Source: CAKZNE01 sp002695025
GTDB taxonomy: Bacteria > Bacteroidota > Bacteroidia > Flavobacteriales > Schleiferiaceae
Direction: 5' to 3'
Assembly: GCA_913043285.1 (NCBI GenBank)
Contig: CAJWML010000025.1
Span: forward strand, 1-43,762
DNA length: 43,762 bases
This document shows, in pieces, positions 13,482 to 21,486 of the stretch. The notes under the pieces were generated by a model. It did no database searches. It saw only the letters and a program-made list of their open reading frames with translations, and was not told the DNA's origin. Each line of letters begins with the position of its first letter. Positions within the stretch are counted from its first letter, which is position 1. The position numbers and the translations under genes are program-made.

Positions 13482-15611
13482 ATGAAAAGACACGATTTTC
13501 AATCCACCAATTATAAAAGTCCGGCTGACGGGAAGCCTGCTAGCCATGGTGATGTATGGACTACTCCAGAGGGCATTGACGTACCTTCAGCGTTCACCAA
13601 AGCTGATTTTCAGAAGTTAGAGCACACCCATTATGTGGCAGGCTTGCCTCCTTACCTGAGGGGGCCCTACTCTACCATGTACGTAAGCCGTCCCTGGACC
13701 ATTCGTCAGTATGCCGGTTTTTCAACGGCTGAAGAGTCCAACGCTTTTTACCGCAGGAACCTGGCAGCCGGCCAAAAAGGCCTGTCCGTAGCTTTTGACC
13801 TTGCCACCCATCGTGGGTACGATTCCGACCACGAGCGGGTAGTTGGAGATGTAGGAAAAGCAGGTGTGGCTATCGATTCGGTAGAGGATATGAAGATCCT
13901 TTTCGATCAGATCCCGCTGAACGAGATGTCGGTTTCCATGACCATGAACGGAGCCGTAATCCCCATCATGGCCTTTTACATTGTAGCAGCCGAAGAGCAA
14001 GGGGTTACTCCCGAGCAACTTTCCGGCACCATCCAAAACGATATCCTCAAAGAGTTCATGGTGCGGAACACCTACATCTACCCGCCCCAGCCATCCATGC
14101 GGATTGTCTCGGATATCTTTGAGTACACCAAAAACAACATGCCGCGCTTTAACAGCATCTCCATATCCGGGTACCACATGCATGAGGCCGGAGCTACGGC
14201 CGATATTGAACTGGCCTACACCCTGGCCGATGGAATGGAATATCTCCGTGCCGGAATGGAAGCGGGACTGGATATTGACGATTTTGCTCCCCGCCTGTCC
14301 TTCTTTTGGGGAATTGGCATGAACCACTTTATGGAAATTGCCAAGATGCGGGCCGCGCGTATGCTTTGGGCTAAGATCGTTAAGGATCTTGGTGCAAAAA
14401 ATCCAAAATCCATGGCCTTGCGTACCCATTCGCAAACCAGTGGATACAGCCTTACCGAGCAGGATCCCTTCAATAATGTGGCACGTACCACGGTTGAAGC
14501 TATGGGGGCAGTATTCGGAGGCACCCAATCCCTGCACACCAATTCACTGGATGAGGCTATTGCCCTGCCCACCGATTTCTCGGCTCGTATAGCCCGTAAT
14601 ACACAGCTCATCCTTCAGGAAGAACTGGGCTTAACCCGAACCGTGGACCCCTGGGGAGGATCTTATTATGTAGAGTACCTCACGGATCAGATCGTTCAAA
14701 AGTCCTGGGCTTTAATAGAGGAGGTTGAAGAACTGGGTGGTATGGCCAAAGCCATTGAAACAGGTCTTCCCAAAATGCGTATTGAAGAAGCCGCAGCCAA
14801 AAAACAGGCTCGAATTGATTCCGGTAAGGAATGGATCATCGGGGTAAACGTATACCGCAATGAAAAAGATGAGCCTATTGAATTACTGGAGGTGGATAAT
14901 GCCGAGGTACGAAGGAAGCAGATCGAACGATTAGAAAGCATTAAGGCCTCCCGTAACTCAGCGGAAGTACAATCTACCCTACAGGCACTGGAAGAAGCCG
15001 CCCGAAGCGGAAGCGGGAACCTACTGGAACTGGCCGTAAATGCCGCAAGAGCAAGGGCTACTTTAGGAGAGATCAGCCTGGCCATGGAAAAGGCCTTTGG
15101 GCGCTATACCGCTACTATTCGCTCTATTTCCGGTGTTTATTCCAACGAAATGAAAAAGGACGAAAAATTTGAAAAGGCCCAGCGCTTAGCCGATCAGTTT
15201 GAAGAGCAGGAAGGCCGCAGGCCACGCATTATGATCGCCAAGATGGGACAGGATGGCCACGACCGTGGTGCCAAAGTAGTAGCCACTTCCTTTGCTGACC
15301 TTGGGTTTGATGTAGACATCGGCCCCTTGTTCCAGACACCGGCCGAAGCAGCACGGCAGGCCATCGAAAATGATGTTCACATACTGGGAGTTTCCTCCCT
15401 GGCCGCTGGTCACAAAACCCTGGTACCCCAGGTCATGCAAGAATTGAAGAAACAAGGCCGTGAAGATATACTGGTTATTGCCGGTGGTGTGATCCCCAAA
15501 AATGATTATCAGTATTTGTTTGATGCCGGAGTGGTAGGCGTTTTCGGACCAGGTACCGTGATAGCCGAAGCGGCCAGTAAAATATTAGAGGTAATGATAA
15601 AATCAAAATAA
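13482..15611 (+). CDS. mutB: Methylmalonyl-CoA mutase large (alpha) catalytic subunit
   Basis: A 709-residue adenosylcobalamin enzyme interconverting (R)-methylmalonyl-CoA and succinyl-CoA, linking propionyl-CoA metabolism with the TCA cycle. The substrate-binding TIM barrel spans about 35-400, with RPWTIRQYAGFSTAEESNAF and YIYPPQPSMRI. The C-terminal B12-binding domain (about 580-705) has the base-off signature DGHDRG (591-596) with axial ligand H593, and later the GG loop IAGGVIPKNDY. All key parts are present and the length is typical. It sits in mutA-mutB-ybaB-meaB, with three- and six-base gaps on either side, so the catalytic pair is clearly one operon. Confidence 0.97.
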   Translation: MKRHDFQSTNYKSPADGKPASHGDVWTTPEGIDVPSAFTKADFQKLEHTHYVAGLPPYLRGPYSTMYVSRPWTIRQYAGFSTAEESNAFYRRNLAAGQKGLSVAFDLATHRGYDSDHERVVGDVGKAGVAIDSVEDMKILFDQIPLNEMSVSMTMNGAVIPIMAFYIVAAEEQGVTPEQLSGTIQNDILKEFMVRNTYIYPPQPSMRIVSDIFEYTKNNMPRFNSISISGYHMHEAGATADIELAYTLADGMEYLRAGMEAGLDIDDFAPRLSFFWGIGMNHFMEIAKMRAARMLWAKIVKDLGAKNPKSMALRTHSQTSGYSLTEQDPFNNVARTTVEAMGAVFGGTQSLHTNSLDEAIALPTDFSARIARNTQLILQEELGLTRTVDPWGGSYYVEYLTDQIVQKSWALIEEVEELGGMAKAIETGLPKMRIEEAAAKKQARIDSGKEWIIGVNVYRNEKDEPIELLEVDNAEVRRKQIERLESIKASRNSAEVQSTLQALEEAARSGSGNLLELAVNAARARATLGEISLAMEKAFGRYTATIRSISGVYSNEMKKDEKFEKAQRLADQFEEQEGRRPRIMIAKMGQDGHDRGAKVVATSFADLGFDVDIGPLFQTPAEAARQAIENDVHILGVSSLAAGHKTLVPQVMQELKKQGREDILVIAGGVIPKNDYQYLFDAGVVGVFGPGTVIAEAASKILEVMIKSK

Positions 15612-15617
15612 CACAAT

Positions 15618-15935
15618 ATGTTCGGAGACATGATGGGCAAACTACAGGAAGCCCAACGCAAAATGGAAGAAACCAAAGAACGGCTAAAAACCATTTCTAT
15701 GGTGGAGGAATCGTCCAACGGCAAAGTAAAGATTACCATTACCGCAGACCGTCAGATAAAGGATATCCATATTGATGACAGTTTATTGGAGGACGCGGAA
15801 GAGCTCAGCGACAATCTTGTACTAACCCTGAACAAGGCCATTGAAAAGGCTACCGCAGTAAACGAAAGCGAAATGCAGGGAGCAGCCAGTGGCATGATGA
15901 ACATGCCCGGCATGGATCAGCTGTTCGGGAAATAA
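15618..15935 (+). CDS. YbaB/EbfC family nucleoid-associated protein
   Basis: A 105-residue protein of the YbaB/EbfC family, small dimeric DNA-binding proteins with a tweezer-like shape. The N-terminus is a charged helix (MGKLQEAQRKMEETKERLKT). The core strands (VKITITADRQIKDIHIDDSLL) and a C-terminal helix with a methionine- and glycine-rich end (MMNMPGMDQLFGK) match the family. Elsewhere YbaB is usually encoded with dnaX and recR. Here it lies six bases after mutB and before meaB, an unusual place. It may just use the operon's promoter. Its stop is in the same reading frame as the downstream meaB ORF. Confidence 0.88.
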   Translation: MFGDMMGKLQEAQRKMEETKERLKTISMVEESSNGKVKITITADRQIKDIHIDDSLLEDAEELSDNLVLTLNKAIEKATAVNESEMQGAASGMMNMPGMDQLFGK

Positions 15936-15968
15936 ACGGATGCCTACCTTTACCGTAAAAGAGATCGT

Positions 15969-16997
15969 TTGGACCCCATAAACCCCCGCTTCACTCATTT
16001 CAACCGGCAACAATTACCGGACCCCTCTCAATTACTCCATAAACTTATACAAGGGGATCGGGCAACCTTAAGTCGTTGTCTTACGCTGGTAGAAAGTAAA
16101 AAGGAAGAACATCGCCTTATAGCGGAGGAGCTCATCCACCAAGCACTTCCGTATTCAGCTAAATCTTTGCGTATCGGGATTACAGGAGTACCGGGAGTAG
16201 GCAAAAGCACTTTTATAGAAGCTTTTGGCGAGCACCTTATTTCCAAGGGTCATAAGGTGGCGGTTTTAGCTGTAGATCCCAGTAGTACCAAAAGCCGGGG
16301 CAGCATTTTAGGCGATAAGACCCGCATGCAGGAACTTTCACAAAATGAAAGCGCTTTTATTCGTCCTTCTCCCAGTGCCGGATCATTAGGTGGGGTGGCC
16401 CGAAAAACACGTGAATCCATACTGCTGTGCGAGGCAGCCGGCTATGATGTAGTGCTGGTAGAAACAGTAGGCGTAGGACAATCCGAAACCACGGTAAAAT
16501 CCATGGTGGACTTCTTTGTACTGCTTATGCTGGCCGGAGCCGGAGATGAACTACAAGGCATTAAACGCGGTATTATGGAAATGGCCGACCTCCTGCTGAT
16601 CAACAAAGCTGACGGGGAAAACCAGCAAGCTGTAAAACGGGCCATAGGCGAATATAAACGCGCTTTACACCTTTTCCCCCCTAATAACAATGAATGGATA
16701 CCAAGGGTCAATAGTATTTCAGCACTCGAAAAAAAAGGGATAGACGAAGCCTGGGAAGTGATGCTGGAATTTGAAAGGCAACAAAAAACCAAAGGGTATT
16801 TTGAAAATAATCGCAAAGAACAAGCCCTTCAATGGTTTAGAGATAGTCTTATCGTGCAATTACTTGAGTACATTGATCGGGATGAAAACCTTAAAAAAAG
16901 CTTGGAAGAATTGGAGGAAATGGTAAAAACCCACCAACTGGAACCTCACCTGGCCGTACAACGCTTCCTGAAAAAAATATGGCCTGCTGACTCCTAG
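15969..16997 (+). CDS. meaB: Methylmalonyl-CoA mutase-associated GTPase MeaB
   Basis: A 342-residue G3E-type P-loop GTPase that gates B12 cofactor loading and protects methylmalonyl-CoA mutase from inactivation. Walker A is GVPGVGKST near residue 75. A Walker-B-like VDPSST segment, switch elements (VETVGVGQSE) and the guanine motif NKAD follow; the C-terminal helices help dimerisation. The start is TTG at 15969: the frame is closed by the ybaB stop at 15933-15935 and contains no ATG before well inside the GTPase domain. The length with this start fits the family. Clustering with mutAB confirms the partner. The 3' end overlaps the terminator of the convergent gene. Confidence 0.93.
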   Translation: MDPINPRFTHFNRQQLPDPSQLLHKLIQGDRATLSRCLTLVESKKEEHRLIAEELIHQALPYSAKSLRIGITGVPGVGKSTFIEAFGEHLISKGHKVAVLAVDPSSTKSRGSILGDKTRMQELSQNESAFIRPSPSAGSLGGVARKTRESILLCEAAGYDVVLVETVGVGQSETTVKSMVDFFVLLMLAGAGDELQGIKRGIMEMADLLLINKADGENQQAVKRAIGEYKRALHLFPPNNNEWIPRVNSISALEKKGIDEAWEVMLEFERQQKTKGYFENNRKEQALQWFRDSLIVQLLEYIDRDENLKKSLEELEEMVKTHQLEPHLAVQRFLKKIWPADS

Positions 16998-17011
16998 ATC
17001 AACAGGCCATA
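16971..17011 (-). terminator. Intrinsic terminator of the minus-strand gene, placed inside the meaB 3' end
   Basis: TATGGCCTG (16978-16986) pairs with CAGGCCATA (17003-17011) around a 16-base loop. Read on the minus strand the hairpin is followed by seven T (16977-16971), a classic intrinsic terminator 30 bases past the stop at 17041. The T tract is the complement of meaB codons for Lys-Lys, and the loop holds the meaB stop. Confidence 0.75.
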
Positions 17012-17040
17012 CTCAAAGTTCAGTTACTGTTATTTTATAC

Positions 17041-18666
17041 TTACCTCTTTGCGCTTTTACGGGTAAGGTTGTTAAAATCCACCCTGCCAAAACTGAAGGT
17101 CTTCCGGTTCATGCAAAAAACATATAGTGGATATTCCTGAGACCTTTGAAAATTTACAATGGGTTTAAGGTGTAGCTTACCGCTGTTAAAGCCTAATTCA
17201 AGACTCTTTTTCTTAACGCCTGTTTCCAGATCAATGGTATACATCACAGGTACTGAATACCTAACCTTAGCGATCTCACGCTGCTTCGAATTCTCACTTT
17301 GCTCACGGGCATTTTTTTCATGGTCATTATAAATAATGTAAAACTTGTCATCTGATAAACCGGCCAGGTATGAAAAGTGTCCCTTAGCATAATAAGGCTC
17401 CGCAAACCAGGTCATCCCTACCGATGTGCTCATAAAGCCTAATAACATGCTATTCCAATAATATGTCTGTTTTTTGGGAATACGGGTGGCCCAAACCAGA
17501 TCACCTTCAGGTGAAAAATTATAGCTTACCAAATCATTATACAAATAGGATTCTCCCACCAGTCTACCGTTACTGTACCTTCTGATAATCATCCTGTCTT
17601 CCATAACAAATACCAGTCCCCCGTCTTCCTTAAAGAAAAATTCAAAACTGTCAAAGGTATTGTTCATTTCAGCATCACGCCCTTTTCGAACGTCTTTTTC
17701 ACTACGGAACTGATCCAGGAACTCCTTGTCGAACTTACTCAGTTTGGCCACTTCCGTCTCCTTTGTGAATCCGTTAATCTTCATAAAGAACACACCTTCT
17801 ATTTGAGTGTCATTTTTCTTTCTTTCCCTCCGAGATTTATTTTCATCCGTCTTGCTAAGGTCAGTAGTAAGGTAGTCACCAATCACCATCAGGTCACCCT
17901 CCCCATTAATTGCCAAATAGATGCGGCTTATGCCTCCGTTAAGGCCTTGTTCTTCCAGAACGATACTTTCTCTCCATTCTTCGTAACCTTGATTAGCATC
18001 CAGGATTACCACATCCTCTCCCTGCAAGTAATATACAGAACCTTCATCGTCCAGTAATATGTTACCAATGGAACCTTCATGTTCTCCATCATATATGTAC
18101 TCCTTTTCGGTGACAAGTTCCACGTTTTGATTGTACAACTTAACCACCTCTATAGTCTGGTCTTTCTCCTTATAATAAGTGGTATAATAAATCAGGAACC
18201 TCTCTTTGTTATTGGAAGTAAATACTTCAAAATCTCCCTTTCTCCGTTTCTTTTCAACCTTATTATTAAATATTTCAAAGTCACCAGCCGACCGGGCATT
18301 TTTACCATCATAGGTAAATGCTCTCAACTCATATTCGTGAGATCCGGAATTGTATACAGAAGCAAAAACCAGGAATTTACCTCCGATGAATGAAATACGC
18401 TCCAGGTCGTATTTTTTCCTCCCTAAACGGGGTATTTCAACAGTTTTGGTGTAATCACGCCCCAGCTTTTTCTTATCAAAGCGCTCAAACATAATTTCTT
18501 TGGAGTTTGGCACCTCTACGGTATAGATGGATTTGTCATCATCACCAACAATGGTAGGTGTATATGATTTCTTTTCAGCCTGTATTGGACGACCCCATTT
18601 TGGTTTTTGCGCCAATCCCGGAAGGGCCATAGCCAAAATCAGCAATAGTTGAAGTAAACGATTCAT
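17041..18666 (-). CDS. Secreted protein of unknown function, probably beta-propeller-like
   Basis: A 541-residue protein with a signal peptide (about 1-19, ending LPGLAQ) and no other membrane segment. It consists of many short beta stretches of the kind found in propellers, such as SIYTVEVPNSKEIMFERFD, GKFLVFASVYNSG, GSVYYLQGEDVVILD and GGLVFVMEDRMIIRRYSNG, separated by charged loops. No enzyme motif or sorting domain is visible, so it is probably periplasmic. I recognise no named family. It starts 27 bases after the M48 peptidase stop and ends in a good terminator, so the two are almost surely co-transcribed and could act together; substrate, inhibitor or scaffold roles are equally open. 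Confidence 0.75.
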   Translation of the reverse strand: MNRLLQLLLILAMALPGLAQKPKWGRPIQAEKKSYTPTIVGDDDKSIYTVEVPNSKEIMFERFDKKKLGRDYTKTVEIPRLGRKKYDLERISFIGGKFLVFASVYNSGSHEYELRAFTYDGKNARSAGDFEIFNNKVEKKRRKGDFEVFTSNNKERFLIYYTTYYKEKDQTIEVVKLYNQNVELVTEKEYIYDGEHEGSIGNILLDDEGSVYYLQGEDVVILDANQGYEEWRESIVLEEQGLNGGISRIYLAINGEGDLMVIGDYLTTDLSKTDENKSRRERKKNDTQIEGVFFMKINGFTKETEVAKLSKFDKEFLDQFRSEKDVRKGRDAEMNNTFDSFEFFFKEDGGLVFVMEDRMIIRRYSNGRLVGESYLYNDLVSYNFSPEGDLVWATRIPKKQTYYWNSMLLGFMSTSVGMTWFAEPYYAKGHFSYLAGLSDDKFYIIYNDHEKNAREQSENSKQREIAKVRYSVPVMYTIDLETGVKKKSLELGFNSGKLHLKPIVNFQRSQEYPLYVFCMNRKTFSFGRVDFNNLTRKSAKR

Positions 18667-18693
18667 AAAATATTGATTTAAAATGAAATGGTA

Positions 18694-20802
18694 TTAATAG
18701 ATTTTTTCGAGATCCTTAGCAGTTTCACTCAAAAGATCGTTCAGAGATAGGCGGAAACCTTGTTTATCTCTCCTATAAAAAACTACTTTGCCTTTTTTAA
18801 GGTCGTAAACCATAAAAAAGTACGTGTCCGCACCTTCCTGTACAAGACCGCGAACTTCACATACATAGCGGGACTCATTAAAGGACTTCAGTTTATGCGT
18901 AATGTCCACACTGGTTGGTATAAGGTCATGGCCTGAAAAGAAACGGGCTTCACTTATCCATTCCTTAAGCCGGGAAAAATCGTTATAACGCTCTGTATCA
19001 TTGGGATCAATTTCGTAGGAAAAAAACAAACTTCCCTCTATCCCACTTTCTTTTAGAAGAGATGGTAGTTGTTTTTTAAACTCCATTTCTTTCTCAAAAT
19101 TCTTTATTCGGTCTTTATTATCCTCATCCGATTTATTCAGTACCAACGTAGGCTCAAGCATAATAATCTCTCTCACATGGAGGTTTTGACCCTCTTCCCA
19201 GGCTTCCTCCAGCGCTTCCATTTTATCATTCTTATCATCGGCATTCATATTGCGATGCTGATCCAGGCTATCCCTTAGCCATTGGTTCTTAGAAAAACTC
19301 TCTTGAAGCCATCCATCCTGGATATCCTTTCTGAGCAAATAGCGATAAAAGTCACGGTAGTGCTTTTGTTGAGCCCGGAAATATTCACGTTCATTACGGT
19401 AATCTTCCTGCTTTCCTTCAAAAGAAGGGATTTGGGCGGCAACATCCTGTTCAAAATCCTTGAAGGAGATTTCACAATTGAGCAGCATAAATTTCACTAA
19501 TTCGGAAGCGTAAATATCCAGGTATTTTTCTTCAGGATATTTACGGGAAACTTCACGAATAAACTGGAGCGCATAGGTGGTAAGTTGCTGCTTGCTAAAT
19601 TGCTTCATAATATGATGTACTTGTTGTACAGGCCCTTCCTGACGACTGGTACTCCTGGCAACTTCATCATAAGCCCGATTGGCTTTAAATACAGCCATTC
19701 CATACAAAGCCTTGGCCTCGGAAATATCCAAAAATCGGCTCTCAGGAAAATCTTCCCGCAAACAGTAAATGTCGTACAGGGCATCACCATAATAACCGTA
19801 CAACACCAATTCCCGCACGCGCTCAAATCGCATCAGGTTGCGTAAGGCCGTAAACTGCGCCTTAGGTTGCACAAAATCCTCTGTACCTCCTTGCTTTCCC
19901 CTTAAAGTTTCATCAATAGCAAATCTACGCTTGTAAATATTGGGGTGAGCATGCGTTTCATCAAAATAGTCCTCCTCGCGGCTTATGGGTTTAACCTCCT
20001 CTCTGAAAAAAATGTGCGGTAAACCTGTACCTGCCGTCAAAAGAAAATCATGCTCCACTGTTTTACGGCCATAGGGTATATAGCTTTCATGCAAAATGGT
20101 CATTATACCAAAAGCCGCGTTGGGATTGTATGAAGATTGAAGTAATAGTTCCAATCCTTGCTCATCCGCATCAAACTCATGTTCCTGACTTTGCATGGTT
20201 AGAAGTGCCATCTTTTCCAATGGATGCAGCCTGCGGTATTCCCTGACCTTCTCCCGCAATAAAGCTTCCCTTTGTCTGAAACTTTGAAGAATATGTTTTC
20301 GTTTATAATGTTGGATCTCATGAGCCATTACAAAGGCTAGCTCTGCCTCGGTATTGGCATAGGCCAATATGCCCGTATTGAAAATTATAATACCATCTCC
20401 CATTGCAAAGGCGTTTGCAAAAGGATTCTTATTTACGTAAACCCTGATCTGGTCTCTAAGGACCGGATCATCCTTTAGCAGTTCATTCTTTATGGCATTA
20501 AGATAATCTGTTGCGGGGTGGTTGAATACAATCCTCCCGCTCTGCAGAATATCATCTATAAGATAATACTGGCTGCTCCAGAATTCTTCAAGCTCTTCCC
20601 CGGATGAAACATTTGGATTAGACTCAAGACGTGAAGCCCACGTAAGGGTAAAATCTTTAGGAATGGTACCTGAAGAGGCAATGCCGTTAAAGTTTTCTGC
20701 GTCTAGATAATTGTACTGCTGAGCACTGATGTTCAGTTGTAGCAGACAAAGAAAAAATCCATACCAAAAAGGTTGGAAAAGTGATAGGTTAAGGCAATTC
20801 AT
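18694..20802 (-). CDS. Secreted M48-family metallopeptidase with long C-terminal extension
   Basis: A 702-residue protein. Residues about 1-28 (MNCLNLSLF..NISAQ) form a signal peptide. The M48 (Ste24/HtpX/BepA-like) catalytic domain covers about 80-280. It has HEIQH at 161-165 (two zinc ligands and catalytic E162) and the third ligand in EFDADEQG (E209). No transmembrane helices follow, so it is a soluble periplasmic M48 enzyme like BepA or LoiP, which act in outer-membrane protein quality control. The C-terminal ~400 residues are helical and charged, with no family I recognise. An in-frame ATG at 20832 is rejected because it falls inside the -7 element at 20830-20837 and would spoil the signal peptide. 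Confidence 0.88.
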   Translation of the reverse strand: MNCLNLSLFQPFWYGFFLCLLQLNISAQQYNYLDAENFNGIASSGTIPKDFTLTWASRLESNPNVSSGEELEEFWSSQYYLIDDILQSGRIVFNHPATDYLNAIKNELLKDDPVLRDQIRVYVNKNPFANAFAMGDGIIIFNTGILAYANTEAELAFVMAHEIQHYKRKHILQSFRQREALLREKVREYRRLHPLEKMALLTMQSQEHEFDADEQGLELLLQSSYNPNAAFGIMTILHESYIPYGRKTVEHDFLLTAGTGLPHIFFREEVKPISREEDYFDETHAHPNIYKRRFAIDETLRGKQGGTEDFVQPKAQFTALRNLMRFERVRELVLYGYYGDALYDIYCLREDFPESRFLDISEAKALYGMAVFKANRAYDEVARSTSRQEGPVQQVHHIMKQFSKQQLTTYALQFIREVSRKYPEEKYLDIYASELVKFMLLNCEISFKDFEQDVAAQIPSFEGKQEDYRNEREYFRAQQKHYRDFYRYLLRKDIQDGWLQESFSKNQWLRDSLDQHRNMNADDKNDKMEALEEAWEEGQNLHVREIIMLEPTLVLNKSDEDNKDRIKNFEKEMEFKKQLPSLLKESGIEGSLFFSYEIDPNDTERYNDFSRLKEWISEARFFSGHDLIPTSVDITHKLKSFNESRYVCEVRGLVQEGADTYFFMVYDLKKGKVVFYRRDKQGFRLSLNDLLSETAKDLEKIY

Positions 20803-20829
20803 GAAAAAATAAACAGGGTGGCAATATAT

Positions 20830-20837
20830 CAAAAATA
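20830..20837 (-). promoter_or_regulatory. -7 element upstream of the M48 peptidase
   Basis: The minus strand reads TATTTTTG, an exact TAnnTTTG match, 27 bases before the start at 20802. It supports that start over the upstream ATG at 20832. Confidence 0.5.
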
Positions 20838-20864
20838 TGACAAAATGTTCTTACACCTCTAGTC

Positions 20865-21386
20865 CTAAAAATCCCGCTTTACTTCGCGTTTCAGGAAGCC
20901 CAGTGCTTTTTTGGTGGGGAAACTTTCCATTTCCATCACCTTGTTGAGGATGGCTTTACTGAGCTCTATTCCCTCCAGTTTGGGATCCAACTCCTCCGCC
21001 ACATTATTAATAATACCTACAGTGGCCGATTTAGCCGTAACCACCAGTTTCCAGGCTTCATCACTCAGGTAGATTTGCTGTGACAGGTTATGCTCAAACT
21101 CCTGGCGAATGGCATTGACCAATAAGGAGCGGTATTGCTGGACGTTCATACCTTTGGAGGAAAGACGCAACAAAAGCCGGTCCGGGGTAATGCGCTCCAG
21201 GAAAAGTGATAGCCTTTCATACGCCTGTAAACGTATGGGTAAGGCGCTTTTTTGGGTTTCTTTTTTGAGGAAGTACGAACGCCTCTTTTCCTCATTCTCC
21301 ATAAAGTTACTAAGCATCATGTAGCACAGTAGCAGTAAAAAGACCGAAGGAAGAGCGTATTTAAGTATATCTAAAATTACATCCAT
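20865..21386 (-). CDS. Small membrane-anchored protein conserved in Bacteroidota
   Basis: A 173-residue protein with one N-terminal membrane segment (about 8-28) and a charged, mostly helical body. Recognisable pieces are LPIRLQAYERLSLFLERI (about 50-67), LLRLSSKGMNVQQYRSLLV and an EFEHNLSQQIYLSD stretch. From memory this matches a Bacteroidota-specific family of unknown function (annotated as a DUF, possibly DUF7935); I cannot verify that. No enzymatic motif is visible. It lies upstream of the M48 peptidase on the same strand with a 62-base gap that contains a separate -7 element, so co-transcription is possible but not required. Confidence 0.75.
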   Translation of the reverse strand: MDVILDILKYALPSVFLLLLCYMMLSNFMENEEKRRSYFLKKETQKSALPIRLQAYERLSLFLERITPDRLLLRLSSKGMNVQQYRSLLVNAIRQEFEHNLSQQIYLSDEAWKLVVTAKSATVGIINNVAEELDPKLEGIELSKAILNKVMEMESFPTKKALGFLKREVKRDF

Positions 21387-21457
21387 TGTTTTCGTCCCTT
21401 AAGTAACAGAGGCCCCAAATATCGTAAAAATCAAAAAGGGCGAACATTTGAAATTTG

Positions 21458-21465
21458 TAGTTTTG
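21458..21465 (+). promoter_or_regulatory. -7 element upstream of the aminotransferase
   Basis: TAGTTTTG matches TAnnTTTG, 21 bases before the ATG at 21487. It rules against the TTG at 21448 as the start, since that would precede the promoter. Confidence 0.5.
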
Positions 21466-21486
21466 CCTCTTAATCAAAAAACCAGG

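Noticed and set aside
13722..14537. 271-residue open frame on the minus strand inside mutB
   Set aside because: It is fully antisense to the certain catalytic subunit, has no family features and its composition is that of a reverse-complement shadow.
20803..20832. Upstream ATG at 20832 as the M48 start
   Set aside because: It lies within the -7 element at 20830-20837 and would add residues before an already complete signal peptide.
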